Shown: positions 53,591 to 63,845, numbered from the stretch's first letter. The stretch is DNA of 64,000 bases from Fallopia convolvulus (GCA_964016875.1 OZ024724.1:16906501-16970500), one strand, 5' to 3'. Made by a program: numbers and translations. The notes: generated from the letters alone by a model not told the origin.

Positions 53591-53597
53591 TTGTTTT
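53591..53597 (+). terminator. Interrupted terminator behind copy 162
   Basis: TTGTTTT in place of T7. The gene upstream is of the C39T/G48A/C95T family, whose other members keep an intact T run. Confidence 0.7.
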
Positions 53598-53800
53598 CGT
53601 TTTTTTAATCGTTGGATCGGATTTTCAAGTCGTTCTTTTTTTGCTCGCGTCTATCGAATGGAATGCGAGGGCCTCGAGAAGATCTTTGTTTCGATATATT
53701 ATACGGGCGAATCCGAAGCCCGGGCAAAGAGTTATGGCGGTTTGAAAATCCGAATTCGGTGAAAGGTCGATGTAAGTAAGAAATGTTGTCAAGAATGGAC

Positions 53801-53919
53801 GGGTGCGATCATACCAGCACTAATGCACCGGATCCCATCAGAACTCCGAAGTTAAGCGTGCTTGGGCGAGAGTAGTAATAGGATGGGTGACCTCCTGCGA
53901 AGTCCTCGTGTTGCACCCC
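53801..53919 (+). rRNA. 5S rRNA: 5S rRNA gene, copy 163
   Basis: C78A and G98C, with T at -12 like copies 141 and 154 but a complete -28 element and an intact terminator. Confidence 0.9.
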
Positions 53920-54131
53920 TCTTTTTTTCGTTTCTTTAATCGTTGGATCGGATTTTCAAGTCGTTCTTTTTTTGCTCGCGTCTATCGAACGGAATGCGTA
54001 AGCCTCGAGAAGATCTTTGTTTCGATATATTATACGGGCGAATCCGAGACCCGGGCAAAGAGTTATGGCTGTTTGAAAATCCGGGTTCGGTGAAAGGTCG
54101 ATGTAAGTAAGAAATGTTGGCAAGAATGGAC

Positions 54132-54250
54132 GGGTGCGATCATACCAGCACTAATGCACCGGATCCCATCAGAACTCCGAAGTTAAGCGTGCTTGGGCGA
54201 AGGTATTACTAGGATGGGTGACCTCCTAGGAAGTCCTAGTGTTGCACCCC
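54132..54250 (+). rRNA. 5S rRNA: 5S rRNA gene, copy 164 (divergent)
   Basis: G70A, A71G, G75T, G97A, C107A. The IE reads CGAAGG, and C107A breaks G68-C107. Family with copies 174 and 190; the spacer behind has TGTTTTC and CTATCTAATGG. Confidence 0.86.
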
Positions 54251-54463
54251 TCTTTTTTTTTGTTTTCTTAATCGTTGGATCGGATTTTGAAGTCGTTCTT
54301 TTTTTGCACGCGTCTATCTAATGGAATGTGTAGGCCTCGATAAGATCTTTGTTTCGATATATTATACGGGCGAATCCGAGCCTCGGGCAAAGAGTTATGG
54401 CGGTTTGAAAATCCGGGTTCGGTGAAAGGTCGATGTAAGTAAGAAATGTTGGCAAGAATGGAC

Positions 54464-54582
54464 GGGTGCGATCATACCAGCACTAATGCACCGGATCCCA
54501 TCAGAACTCCGAAGTTAAGCGTGCTTGGGCGAGAGTAGTGCTAGGATGGGTGACCTCCTGGGAAATCCTCGTGTTGCACCCC
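54464..54582 (+). rRNA. 5S rRNA: 5S rRNA gene, copy 165
   Basis: A77G and G102A, both in loop E, where the fold is usually strongly conserved. Confidence 0.92.
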
Positions 54583-54794
54583 TCTTTTTTTCGCTTTTTT
54601 AATCGTTGGATCGGATTTTCAAGTCGTTCTTTTTTTGCTCGTGTCTATCGAATGGAATGCGTAGGCCTCGATAAGATCTTTGTTTCGATATATTATACGG
54701 GCGAATCCGAGCCTCGGGCAAAGAGTTATGGCGGTTTGAAAATCCGGGTTCGGTGAAAGGTCGATGTAAGTAAGAAATGTTGGCAAGAATGGAC

Positions 54795-54913
54795 GGCTGC
54801 GATCATACCAGCATTAATGCACCGGATCCCATCAGAACTCCGAAGTTAAGCGTGCTTGGGCGAGAGTAGTACTAGGATGGGTGACCTCCTGGGAAGTCCT
54901 CGTGTTGCACCCC
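54795..54913 (+). rRNA. 5S rRNA: 5S rRNA gene, copy 166
   Basis: G3C and C20T. G3C gives C-C in helix I; C20T keeps a U-G wobble. Confidence 0.91.
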
Positions 54914-55125
54914 TCTTTTTTTCGTTTCTTTAATCGTTGGATCGGATTTTCAAGTCGTTCTTTTTTTGTTCGCGTGTATCGTATGAAATGCGTAGGCCTC
55001 GAGAAGATCTTTGTTTCGATATATTATACGGGCAAATCCGAGACCCGGGCAAAGAGTTATGGCGGTTTGAAAATCCGGGTTCGGTTAAAGGTCGATGTAA
55101 GTCAGAAATGTTGGCAATAATGGAC

Positions 55126-55244
55126 GGGTGCGATCATACCAGCACTAATGCACCTGATCCCATCAGAACTCCGAAGTTAAGCGTGCTTGGGCTAGAGTAG
55201 TACTAGGATGGGTGACCTCCTGGGAAGTCCTCGTGTTGCACCCC
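55126..55244 (+). rRNA. 5S rRNA: 5S rRNA gene, copy 167
   Basis: G30T and G68T. G30T destroys the BamHI site and a helix III pair; G68T is in the IE. The spacer behind it is short (unit 329 bp). Confidence 0.91.
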
Positions 55245-55454
55245 TCTTTTTTTCGTTTTTTAAATCGTTGGATCGGATTTTCAAGTCGTTCTTTTTTGCT
55301 CGCGTCTATCGAACGGAATGCGTAGGCCTCGAAAAGATCTTTGTTTCGATATATTATACGGGCGAATCCGAGACCGGGCAAAGAGTTATGGCGGTTTGAA
55401 AATCCGGGTTCGGTGAAAGGTCGATGTAAGTAAGAAATGTTGGCAAGAATGGAC

Positions 55455-55573
55455 GGGTGCGATCATACCAGTACTAATGCACCTGATCCCATCAGAACTC
55501 CGAAGTTAAGCGTGCTTGGGCGAGAGTAGTACTAGGATGGGTGACCTCCTGGGAAGTCCTCGTGTTGCACCCC
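55455..55573 (+). rRNA. 5S rRNA: 5S rRNA gene, copy 168
   Basis: C18T (wobble with G60) and G30T. Confidence 0.92.
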
Positions 55574-55785
55574 TCTTTTTTTCGTTTCTTTAATCGTTGG
55601 ATCGGATTTTCAAGTCGTTCTTTTTTTGCTCGCGTCTATCGAATGGAATGCGTAGGCCTCGCGAAGATCTTTGTTTCGATAAATTATAGGGGCGAATCCG
55701 AGACCCGGGCAAAGAGTTATGGCGGTTTGAAAATCCGGGTTCGGTGAAAGGTCGATGTAAGTAAGAAATGTTGGCAAGAATGGAC

Positions 55786-55904
55786 GGGTGCGATCATACC
55801 AGCACTAATGCACCGGATCCCATCAGAACTCCGAAGTTAAGCGTGCTTGGGCGAGAGTAGTACTAGGATGGGTGACCTCCTGGGAAGTCCTCGTGTTGCA
55901 CCCC
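55786..55904 (+). rRNA. 5S rRNA: 5S rRNA gene, copy 169
   Basis: Full consensus, the only such copy right of 42.3 kb. Confidence 0.97.
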
Positions 55905-56116
55905 TCTTTTTTTCGTTTCTTTAATCGTTGGATCGGATTTTCAAGTCGTTCTTTTTTTGCTCGCGTCTATCGAATGAAATGCGTAGGCCTCGAGAAGATC
56001 TTTGTTTCGATATATTATACGGGCGAATCCGAGACCCGGGCAAAGAGTTATGGCGGTTTGAAAATCCGGGTTCGGTTAAAGGTCGATGTAAGTAAGAAAT
56101 GTTGGCAATAATGGAC

Positions 56117-56235
56117 GGGTGTGATCATACCAGCACTAATGCACCGGATCCCATAAGAACTCCGAAGTTAAGCGTGCTTGTGCGAGAGTAGTACTAGGAT
56201 GGGTGACCTCCTGGGAAGTCCTCGTGTTGCACCCC
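56117..56235 (+). rRNA. 5S rRNA: 5S rRNA gene, copy 170
   Basis: C6T, C39A, G65T. Confidence 0.91.
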
Positions 56236-56447
56236 TCTTTTTTTCGTTTTTTTAATCGTTGGATCGGATTTTCAAGTCGTTCTTTTTTTGCTCGCGTCTA
56301 TCGAACGGAATGCGTAGGCCTCGAGAAGATCTTTGTTTCGATATATTATACGGGCGAATCCGAGACCCGGGCAAAGAGTTATGGCGGTTTGAAAATCCGG
56401 GTTCGGTGAAAGGTCGATGTAAGTAAGAAATGTTGGCAAGAATGGAC

Positions 56448-56566
56448 GGGTGCGATCATACCAGCACTAATGCACCGGATCCCATAAGAACTCCGAAGTT
56501 AAGCGTGCTTGGGCGAGAGTAGTACTACGATGGGTGACCTCCTGGGAAGTCCTCGTGTTGCACCCC
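56448..56566 (+). rRNA. 5S rRNA: 5S rRNA gene, copy 171
   Basis: C39A and G81C; G81C is in the C box and breaks G81-C95. Confidence 0.92.
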
Positions 56567-56778
56567 TCTTTTTTTCGTTTTTTTAATCGTTGGATCGGAT
56601 TTTCAAGTCGTTCTTTTTTTGCTCGCGTCTATCGAACGGAATGCGTAGGCCTCGAGAAGATCTTTGTTTCGATATATTATACGGGCGAATCCGAGACCCG
56701 GGCAAAGAGTTATGGCGGTTTGAAAATCCGGGTTCGGTGCAAGGTCGATGTAAGTAAGAAATGTTGGCAAGAATGGAC

Positions 56779-56897
56779 GGTTGCGATCATACCAGCACTA
56801 ATGCACCGGATCACATCATAACTACGAAGTTAAGCGTGCTTGGGTGAGAGTAGTACTAGGATGGGTGACCTCCTGGGAAGTCCTCGTGTTGCACCCC
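56779..56897 (+). rRNA. 5S rRNA: 5S rRNA gene, copy 172
   Basis: G3T, C35A, G41T, C46A, C67T. Confidence 0.88.
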
Positions 56898-57109
56898 TCT
56901 TTTTTTCGTTTTTTTAATCGTTGTATCGGATTTTCATGTCGTTCTTTTTTTGCTCGCGTCTATCGAATGGAATGCGTAGGCCTCGAGAAGATCTTTGTTT
57001 CGATATATTATACGGGCGAATCCGATACCCGGGCAAAGAGTTATAGCGATTTGAAAATCCGGGTTCGGTGAAAGGTCGATGTAAGTAAGAAATGTTGGCA
57101 AGAATGGAC

Positions 57110-57228
57110 GGTTGCGATCATACCAGCACTAATGCACCGGATCCCATTAGAACTCCGAAGTTAAGCGTGCTTGGGCGAGAGTAGTACTAGGATGGGTGAC
57201 CTCCTGGGAAGTCCTCGTGTTGCACCCC
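57110..57228 (+). rRNA. 5S rRNA: 5S rRNA gene, copy 173
   Basis: G3T and C39T. Confidence 0.92.
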
Positions 57229-57440
57229 TCTTTTTTTCGTTTTTTTAATCGTTGGATCGGATTTTCAAGTCGTTCTTTTTTTGCTCGCGTCTATCGAACG
57301 GAATGCGTAGGCCTCGAGAAGATCTTTGTTTCGATATATTATACGGGTGAATCCGAGACCCGGGCAAAGAGTTATGGCTGTTTGAAAATCCGGGTTCGGT
57401 GAAAGGTCGATGTAAGTAAGAAATGTTGGCAAGAATGGAC

Positions 57441-57559
57441 GGGTGCGATCATACCAGCACTAATGCACCGGATCCCATCAGAACTCCGAAGTTAAGCGTG
57501 CTTGGGCGAAGGTATTACTAGGATGGGTGACCTCCTAGGAAGTCCTAGTGTTGCACCCC
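57441..57559 (+). rRNA. 5S rRNA: 5S rRNA gene, copy 174 (divergent)
   Basis: G70A, A71G, G75T, G97A, C107A; matches copy 164 at 3,309 bp. Confidence 0.86.
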
Positions 57560-57771
57560 TCTTTTTTTTGTTTTCTTAATCGTTGGATCGGATTTTGAAG
57601 TCGTTCTTTTTTTGCACGCGTCTATCTAATGGAATGTGTAGGCCTCGATAAGATCTTTGTTTCGATATATTATACGGGCGAATCCGAGCCTCGGGCAAAG
57701 AGTTATGGCGGTTTGAAAATCCGGGTTCGGTGAAAGGTCGATGTAAGTAAGAAATGTTGGCAATAATGGAC

Positions 57772-57890
57772 GGGTGCGATCATACCAGCACTAATGCACC
57801 GGATCCCATCAGAACTCCGAAGTTAAGCGTGCTTGGGCGAGAGTAGTGCTAGGATGGGTGACCTCCTGGGAAATCATCGTGTTGCACCCC
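57772..57890 (+). rRNA. 5S rRNA: 5S rRNA gene, copy 175
   Basis: A77G, G102A, C105A; copy 165 plus C105A, which breaks G70-C105. Confidence 0.9.
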
Positions 57891-58102
57891 TCTTTTTTTC
57901 GTTTTTTTAATCGTTGGATCGGATTTTCAAGTCGTTCTTTTTTTGCTCGTGTCTATCGAATGGAATGCGTAGGCCTCGATAAGATCTTTGTTTCGATATA
58001 TTATACGGGCGAATCCGAGCCTCGGGCAAAGAGTTATGGCGGTTTGAAAATCCGGGTTCGGTGAAAGGTCGATGTAAGTAAGAAATGTTGGCAAGAATGG
58101 AC

Positions 58103-58221
58103 GGCTGCGATCATACCAGCACTAATGCACCGGATCCCATCAGAACTCCGAAGTTAAGCGTGCTTGGGCGAGAGTAGTACTAGGATGGTTGACCTCCTGG
58201 GAAGTCCTCGTGTTGCACCCC
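58103..58221 (+). rRNA. 5S rRNA: 5S rRNA gene, copy 176
   Basis: G3C and G87T; counterpart of copy 166. G87T is in the C box (ATGGTTGACC). Confidence 0.91.
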
Positions 58222-58433
58222 TCTTTTTTTCGTTTCTTTAATCATTGGATCGGATTTTCAAGTCGTTCTTTTTTTGCTCGCGTCTATCGAATGGAATGCG
58301 TAGGCCTCGAGAAGATCTTTGTTTCGATAAATTATACGGGCGAATCAGAGCCTCGGGCAAAGAGTTATGGCGGTTTGAAAATCCGGGTTCGGTGAAAGGT
58401 CGATGTAAGTAAGAAATGTTGGCAAGAATGGAC

Positions 58434-58552
58434 GGATGCGATCATACCAGCACTAATGCACCGGATCCCTTCAAAACTCCGAAGTTAAGCGTGCTTGGGC
58501 GAGAGTAGTACTAGGATGGGTGACCTCCTGGGAAGTCCTCGTGTTGCACCCC
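58434..58552 (+). rRNA. 5S rRNA: 5S rRNA gene, copy 177
   Basis: G3A, A37T, G41A. The start GGATGC equals that of Arabidopsis and wheat 5S, but the 3' end keeps GCACCC, so A3 faces C116. Confidence 0.92.
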
Positions 58553-58763
58553 TCTTTTTTTCGTTTTTTTAATCGTTGAATCGGATTTTCAAGTCGTTCT
58601 TTTTTTGCTCGCGTCTATCGAACAGAATGCGTAGGCCTCGAGAAGATCTTTGTTTCGATATATTATACGGGTGAATCCGAGACCCGAGCAAAGAGTTATG
58701 GCGATTTTAAATCCGGGTTCGGTGAAAGGTCGATGTAAGTAAGAAATGTTCGCAAGAATGGAC

Positions 58764-58882
58764 GGATGCGATCATACCAGCACTAATGCACCGGATCCCA
58801 TCAGAACTCCGAAGTTAAGCGTGCTTGGGCGAGAGTAGAACTAGGATGGGTGACCTCCTGGGAAGTCCTCGTGTTGCACCCC
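58764..58882 (+). rRNA. 5S rRNA: 5S rRNA gene, copy 178
   Basis: G3A and T76A (loop E). Upstream TTCGCAAG keeps GC at -12/-11. Confidence 0.92.
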
Positions 58883-59094
58883 TCTTTTTTTCGTTTTTTT
58901 AATCGTTGAATCGGATTTTCAAGTCGTTCTTTTTTTGCTCGCGTGTATCTAATGAAATGCGTAGGCCTCGAGAAGATCTTTGTTTCGATATATTATACGG
59001 GCGAATCCGAGACCCGGGCAAAGAGTTATGGCGGTTTGAAAATCCGGGTTCGGTGAAAGGTCGATGTAAGTAAGAAATGTTCGCAAGAATGGAC

Positions 59095-59213
59095 GGATGC
59101 GATCATACCAGCACTAATGCACCGGATCCCATCAGAACTCCGAAGTTAAGCGTGCTTGGGCGAGAGTAGAACTAGGATGGGTGACCTCCTGGGAAGTCCT
59201 CGTGTTGCACCCC
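59095..59213 (+). rRNA. 5S rRNA: 5S rRNA gene, copy 179
   Basis: G3A and T76A. The spacer behind it, with CATTGGATCGG and GCTCATGTC, is reused behind copy 191. Confidence 0.92.
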
Positions 59214-59425
59214 TCTTTTTTTCTTTTCTTTAATCATTGGATCGGATTTTCAAGTCGTTCTTTTTTTGCTCATGTCTATCGAATGAAATGCGTAGGCCTC
59301 GAGAAGATCTTTGTTTCGATATATTATACGGGCGAATCCGAGACCCGGGCAAAGAGTTATAGCGATTTGAAAATCCAGGTTCGGTGAAAGGTCGATGTAA
59401 GTAAGAAATGTTGGCAATAATGGAC

Positions 59426-59544
59426 GGGTGCGATCGTACCAGCACTAATGCACCGGATCCCATAAGAACTCCGAAGTTAAGCGTGCTTGGGCGAGAGTAG
59501 TACTAGGATGTGTGACCTCCTAGGAAGTCCTCGTGTTGCACCCC
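59426..59544 (+). rRNA. 5S rRNA: 5S rRNA gene, copy 180
   Basis: A11G, C39A, G86T, G97A. G86T lies in the C box (ATGTGTGACC) and breaks G86-C91. Confidence 0.89.
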
Positions 59545-59756
59545 TCTTTTTTTCGTTTCTTTAATCATTGGATCGGATTTTCAAGTCGTTCTTTTTTTGC
59601 TCGCGTCTATCGAATGGAATGCGTAGGCCTCGAGAAGATCTTTGTTTCGATAAATTATACGGGCGAATCAGAGCCTCGGGTAAAGAGTTATGGCGGTTTG
59701 AAAATCCGGGTTCGGTGAAAGGTCGATGTAAGTAAGAAATGTTGGCAAGAATGGAC

Positions 59757-59875
59757 GGATGCGATCATACCAGCACTAATGCACCGGATCCCTTCAAAAC
59801 TCCGAAGTTAAGCGTGCTTGGGCGAGAGTAGTACTAGGATGGGTGACCTCCTGGGAAGTCCAAGTGTTGCACCCC
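59757..59875 (+). rRNA. 5S rRNA: 5S rRNA gene, copy 181
   Basis: G3A, A37T, G41A, T106A, C107A. The last two remove two helix V pairs. Confidence 0.88.
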
Positions 59876-60087
59876 TCTTTTTTTCGTTTTTTTAATCGTT
59901 GGATCGGTTTTTCAAGTCGTTCTTTTTTTGCTCGCGTCTATCGAATGGAATGCGTAGGCCTCGAGAAGATCTTTGTTTCGATATATTATACGGGCGAATC
60001 CGAGACCCGGGCAAAGAGTTATGGCGGTTTGAAAATCCGGGTTCGGTAAAAGGTCGATGTAAGTAAGAAATGTTGGCAATAATGGAC

Positions 60088-60206
60088 GGGTGCGATCGTA
60101 CCAGCACTAATGCACCGGATCCCATAAGAACTCCGAAGTTAAGCGTGCTTGGGCGAGAGTAGTACTAGGATGCGTGACCTCCTGGGAAGTCCTCGTGTTG
60201 CACCCC
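60088..60206 (+). rRNA. 5S rRNA: 5S rRNA gene, copy 182
   Basis: A11G, C39A, G86C. Confidence 0.9.
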
Positions 60207-60418
60207 TCTTTTTTTCGTTTTTTTAATCGTTGGATCGGATTTTCAAGTCGTTCTTTTTTTGCTCGCGTCTATCGAATGGAATGCGTAGGCCTCGAGAAGA
60301 TCTTTGTTTCGATATATTATACGGGCGAATCCGAGACCCGGGCAAAGAGTTATGGCGGTTTGAAAATTCGGGTTCGGTAAAAGGTCGATGTAAGTAAGAA
60401 ATGTTGGCAATAATGGAC

Positions 60419-60537
60419 GGGTGCGATCGTACCAGCACTAATGCACCGGATCCCATAAGAACTCCGAAGTTAAGCGTGCTTGGGCGAGAGTAGTACTAGG
60501 ATGTGTGACCTCCTGGGAAGTCCTCGTGTTGCACCCC
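60419..60537 (+). rRNA. 5S rRNA: 5S rRNA gene, copy 183
   Basis: A11G, C39A, G86T. Confidence 0.9.
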
Positions 60538-60749
60538 TCTTTTTTTCGTTTTTTTAATCGTTGGATCGGATTTTCAAGTCGTTCTTTTTTTGCTCGCGTC
60601 TATCGAACGGAATTCGTAGGCCTCGAGAAGATCTTTGTTTCGATATATTATACGGGCGAATCCGAGACCCGGGCAAAGAGTTATGGCGGTTTGAAAATTC
60701 GGGTTCGGTAAAAGGTCGATGTAAGTAAGAAATGTTGGCAATAATGGAC

Positions 60750-60868
60750 GGGTGCGATCGTACCAGCACTAATGCACCGGATCCCATAAGAACTCCGAAG
60801 TTAAGCGTGCTTGGGCGAGAGTAGTACTAGGATGCGTGACCTCCTGGGAAGTCCTCGTGTTGCACCCC
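60750..60868 (+). rRNA. 5S rRNA: 5S rRNA gene, copy 184
   Basis: A11G, C39A, G86C; 662 bp from copy 182. Confidence 0.9.
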
Positions 60869-61080
60869 TCTTTTTTTCGTTTTTTTAATCGTTGGATCGG
60901 ATTTTCAAGTCGTTCTTTTTTTGCTCGCGTCTATCGAATGGAATGCGTAGGCCTCGAGAAGATCTTTGTTTCGATATATTATACGGGCGAATCCGAGACC
61001 CGGGCAAAGAGTTATGGCGGTTTGAAAATCCGGGTTCGGTAAAAGGTCGATGTAAGTAAGAAATGTTGGCAATAATGGAC

Positions 61081-61199
61081 GGGTGCGATCGTACCAGCAC
61101 TAATGCACCGGATCCCATAAGAACTCCGAAGTTAAGCGTGCTTGGGCGAGAGTAGTACTAGGATGTGTGACCTCCTGGGAAGTCCTCGTGTTGCACCCC
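61081..61199 (+). rRNA. 5S rRNA: 5S rRNA gene, copy 185
   Basis: A11G, C39A, G86T; 662 bp from copy 183. Confidence 0.9.
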
Positions 61200-61411
61200 T
61201 CTTTTTTTCGTTTTTTTAATCGTTGGATCGGATTTTCAAGTCGTTCTTTTTTTGCTCGCGTCTATCGAACGGAATGCGTAGGCCTCGAGAAGATCTTTGT
61301 TTCGATATATTATACGGGCGAATCCGAGACCCGGGCAAAGAGTTATGGCGGTTTGAAAATCCGGGTTCGGTGAAAGGTCGATGTAAGTAAGAAATGTTGG
61401 CAAGAATGGAC

Positions 61412-61530
61412 GGGTGCGATCATACCAGCACTAATGCACCGGATCCCATCAGAACTTCGAAGTTAAGCGTGCTTGGGCGAGAGTATTACTAGGATGGGTG
61501 ACCTCCTGGGAAGTCCTCGTGTTGCACCCC
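61412..61530 (+). rRNA. 5S rRNA: 5S rRNA gene, copy 186
   Basis: C46T (G31-U46 wobble) and G75T. Confidence 0.93.
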
Positions 61531-61741
61531 TCTTTTTTTCGTTTTTTTAATCGTTGGATCGGATTTTCAAGTCGTTCTTTTTTTGCTCGCGTCTATCGAA
61601 CAGAATGCGTAGGCCTCGAGAAGATCTTTGTTTCGATATATTATACGGGTGAATCTGAGACCCGAGCAAAGAGTTATGGCGATTTTAAATCCGGGTTCGG
61701 TGAAAGGTCGATGTAAGTAAGAAATGTTCGCAAGAATGGAC

Positions 61742-61860
61742 GGATGCGATCATACCAGCACTAATGCACCGGATCCCATCAGAACTCCGAAGTTAAGCGT
61801 GCTTGGGCGAGAGTAGAACTAGGATGGGTGACCTCCTGGGAAGTCCTCGTGTTGCACCCC
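61742..61860 (+). rRNA. 5S rRNA: 5S rRNA gene, copy 187
   Basis: G3A and T76A; matches copy 178 at 2,978 bp. Confidence 0.92.
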
Positions 61861-62072
61861 TCTTTTTTTCGTTTTTTTAATCGTTGAATCGGATTTTCAA
61901 GTCGTTCTTTTTTTGCTCGCGTGTATCTAATGAAATGCGTAGGCCTCGAGAAGATCTTTGTTTCGATATATTATACGGGCGAATCCGAGACCCGGTCAAA
62001 GAGTTATGGCGGTTTGAAAATCCGGGTTCGGTAAAAGGTCGATGTAAGTAAGAAATGTTGGCAATAATGGAC

Positions 62073-62191
62073 GGGTGCGATCGTACCAGCACTAATGCAC
62101 CGGATCCCATCAGAACTCCGAAGTTAAGCGTTCTTGGGCGAGAGTAGAACTAGGATGGGTGACCTCCTGGGAAGTCCTCGTGTTGCACCCC
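62073..62191 (+). rRNA. 5S rRNA: 5S rRNA gene, copy 188
   Basis: A11G, G60T, T76A. Mosaic: 5' mark of copies 182-185, T76A of copy 187. Confidence 0.91.
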
Positions 62192-62402
62192 TCTTTTTTT
62201 CGTTTTTTTAATCGTTGGATCGGATTTTCAAGTGTTCTTTTTTTGCTCGCGTGTATCTAATGAAATGCGTAGGCCTCGAGAAGATCTTTGTTTCGATATA
62301 TTATACGGGCGAATCCGAGACCCGGGCAAAGAGTTATGGTGGTTTGAAAATCCGGGTTCGGTAAAAGGTCGATGTAAGTAAGAAATGTTGGCAATAATGG
62401 AC

Positions 62403-62521
62403 GGGTGCGATCGTACCGGCACTAATGCACCGGATCCCATAAGAACTCCGAATTTAAGCGTGCTTGGGCGAGAGTAGTACTAGGATGGGTGACCTCCTGG
62501 GAAGTCCTCGTGTTGCACCCC
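62403..62521 (+). rRNA. 5S rRNA: 5S rRNA gene, copy 189
   Basis: A11G, A16G, C39A, G51T. G51T lies in the A box and breaks C28-G51. Confidence 0.9.
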
Positions 62522-62733
62522 TCTTTTTTTCGTTTTTTTAATCGTTGGATCGGATTTTCAAGTCGTTCTTTTTTTGCTCGCGTCTATCGAACGGAATGCG
62601 TAGGCCTCGAGAAGATCTTTGTTTCGATATATTATACGGGCGAATCCGAGACCCGGGCAAAGAGTTATGGCGGTTTGAAAATCCGGGTTCGGTGAAAGGT
62701 CGATGTAAGTAAGAAATGTTGGCAAGAATGGAC

Positions 62734-62852
62734 GGGTGCGATCATACCAGCACTAATGCACCGGATCCCATCAGAACTCCGAAGTTAAGCGTGCTTGGGC
62801 GAAGGTATTACTAGGATGGGTGACCTCATAGGAAGTCCTAGTGTTGCACCCC
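62734..62852 (+). rRNA. 5S rRNA: 5S rRNA gene, copy 190 (divergent)
   Basis: G70A, A71G, G75T, C95A, G97A, C107A plus no change elsewhere; copy 164 family with an added C-box change that breaks G81-C95. Confidence 0.85.
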
Positions 62853-63064
62853 TCTTTTTTTTGTTTTCTTAATCGTTGGATCGGATTTTGAAGTCGTTCT
62901 TTTTTTGCTCGCGTCTATCGAATGGAATGCGTAGGCCTCGAGAAGATCTTTGTTTCGATATATTATACGGGCGAATCCGAGACCCGGGCAAAGAGTTATA
63001 GCGATTTGAAAATCCGGGTTCGGTGAAAGGTCGATGTAAGTAAGAAATGTTGGCAAGAATGGAC

Positions 63065-63183
63065 GGGTGCGATCATACTAACACTAATCCACCGGATCCC
63101 ATCAGAACTCCGAAGTTAAGCGTGCTTGGGCGAGAGTATTACTAGGATGGGTGACCTCCTGGGAAGTCCTCGTGTTGCACCCC
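63065..63183 (+). rRNA. 5S rRNA: 5S rRNA gene, copy 191
   Basis: C15T, G17A, G25C, G75T; same core as copies 79 and 89, over 33 kb away. Confidence 0.9.
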
Positions 63184-63395
63184 TCTTTTTTTCGTTTCTT
63201 TAATCATTGGATCGGATTTTCAAGTCGTTCTTTTTTTGCTCATGTCTATCGAATGAAATGCGTAGGCCTCGAGAAGATCTTTGTTTCGATATATTATACG
63301 GGCGAATCCGAGACCCGGGCAAAGAGTTATAGCGATTTGAAAATCCGGGTTCGGTGAAAGGTCGATGTAAGTAAGAAATGTTGGCAATAATGGAC

Positions 63396-63514
63396 GGGTG
63401 CGATCGTACCAGCACTAATGCACCGGATCCCATAAGAACTCCGAAGTTAAGCGTGCTTGGGCGAGAGTAGTACTAGGATGTGTGACCTCCTGGGAAGTCC
63501 TCGTGTTGCACCCC
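63396..63514 (+). rRNA. 5S rRNA: 5S rRNA gene, copy 192
   Basis: A11G, C39A, G86T; matches copy 180 at 3,970 bp, without G97A. Confidence 0.9.
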
Positions 63515-63726
63515 TCTTTTTTTCGTTTCTTTAATCTTTGGATCAAATTTTCAAGTCGTTCTTTTTTTGCTCGCGTCTATCGAATGGAATGCGTAAGCCT
63601 CGAGAAGATCTTTGTTTCGATAAATTATACGGGCGAATCAGAGCCTCGGGCAAAGAGTTATGGCGGTTTGAAAATCCGGGTTCGGTGAAAGGTCGATGTA
63701 AGTAAGAAATGTTGGCAAGAATGGAC

Positions 63727-63845
63727 GGATGCGATCATACCAGCACTAATGCACCGGATCCCTTCAAAACTCCGAAGTTAAGCGTGCTTGGGCGAGAGTA
63801 GTACTAGGATGGGTGACCTCCTGGGAAGTCCTCGTGTTGCACCCC
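63727..63845 (+). rRNA. 5S rRNA: 5S rRNA gene, copy 193
   Basis: G3A, A37T, G41A; matches copy 181 at 3,970 bp. Last complete gene in the window. Confidence 0.92.

Noticed and set aside
240..63433. Minus-strand frames (MIAPVHSCQHF..., MPTFLTYIDL..., MGSGALVLVRS...)
   Set aside because: Reverse complements of the spacer and 5' part of the gene, repeated with the array. Not genes.
168..63688. More than 200 open frames of 60-107 codons, many reading MTSWEVLVLHPSFF on the + strand
   Set aside because: They start at a GTG or ATG inside the C box and run through gene base 119 and the T run into the spacer, recurring once per unit. They are frames of the 5S unit, and their conservation is that of the DNA repeat. 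No ribosome binding or coding logic supports them.
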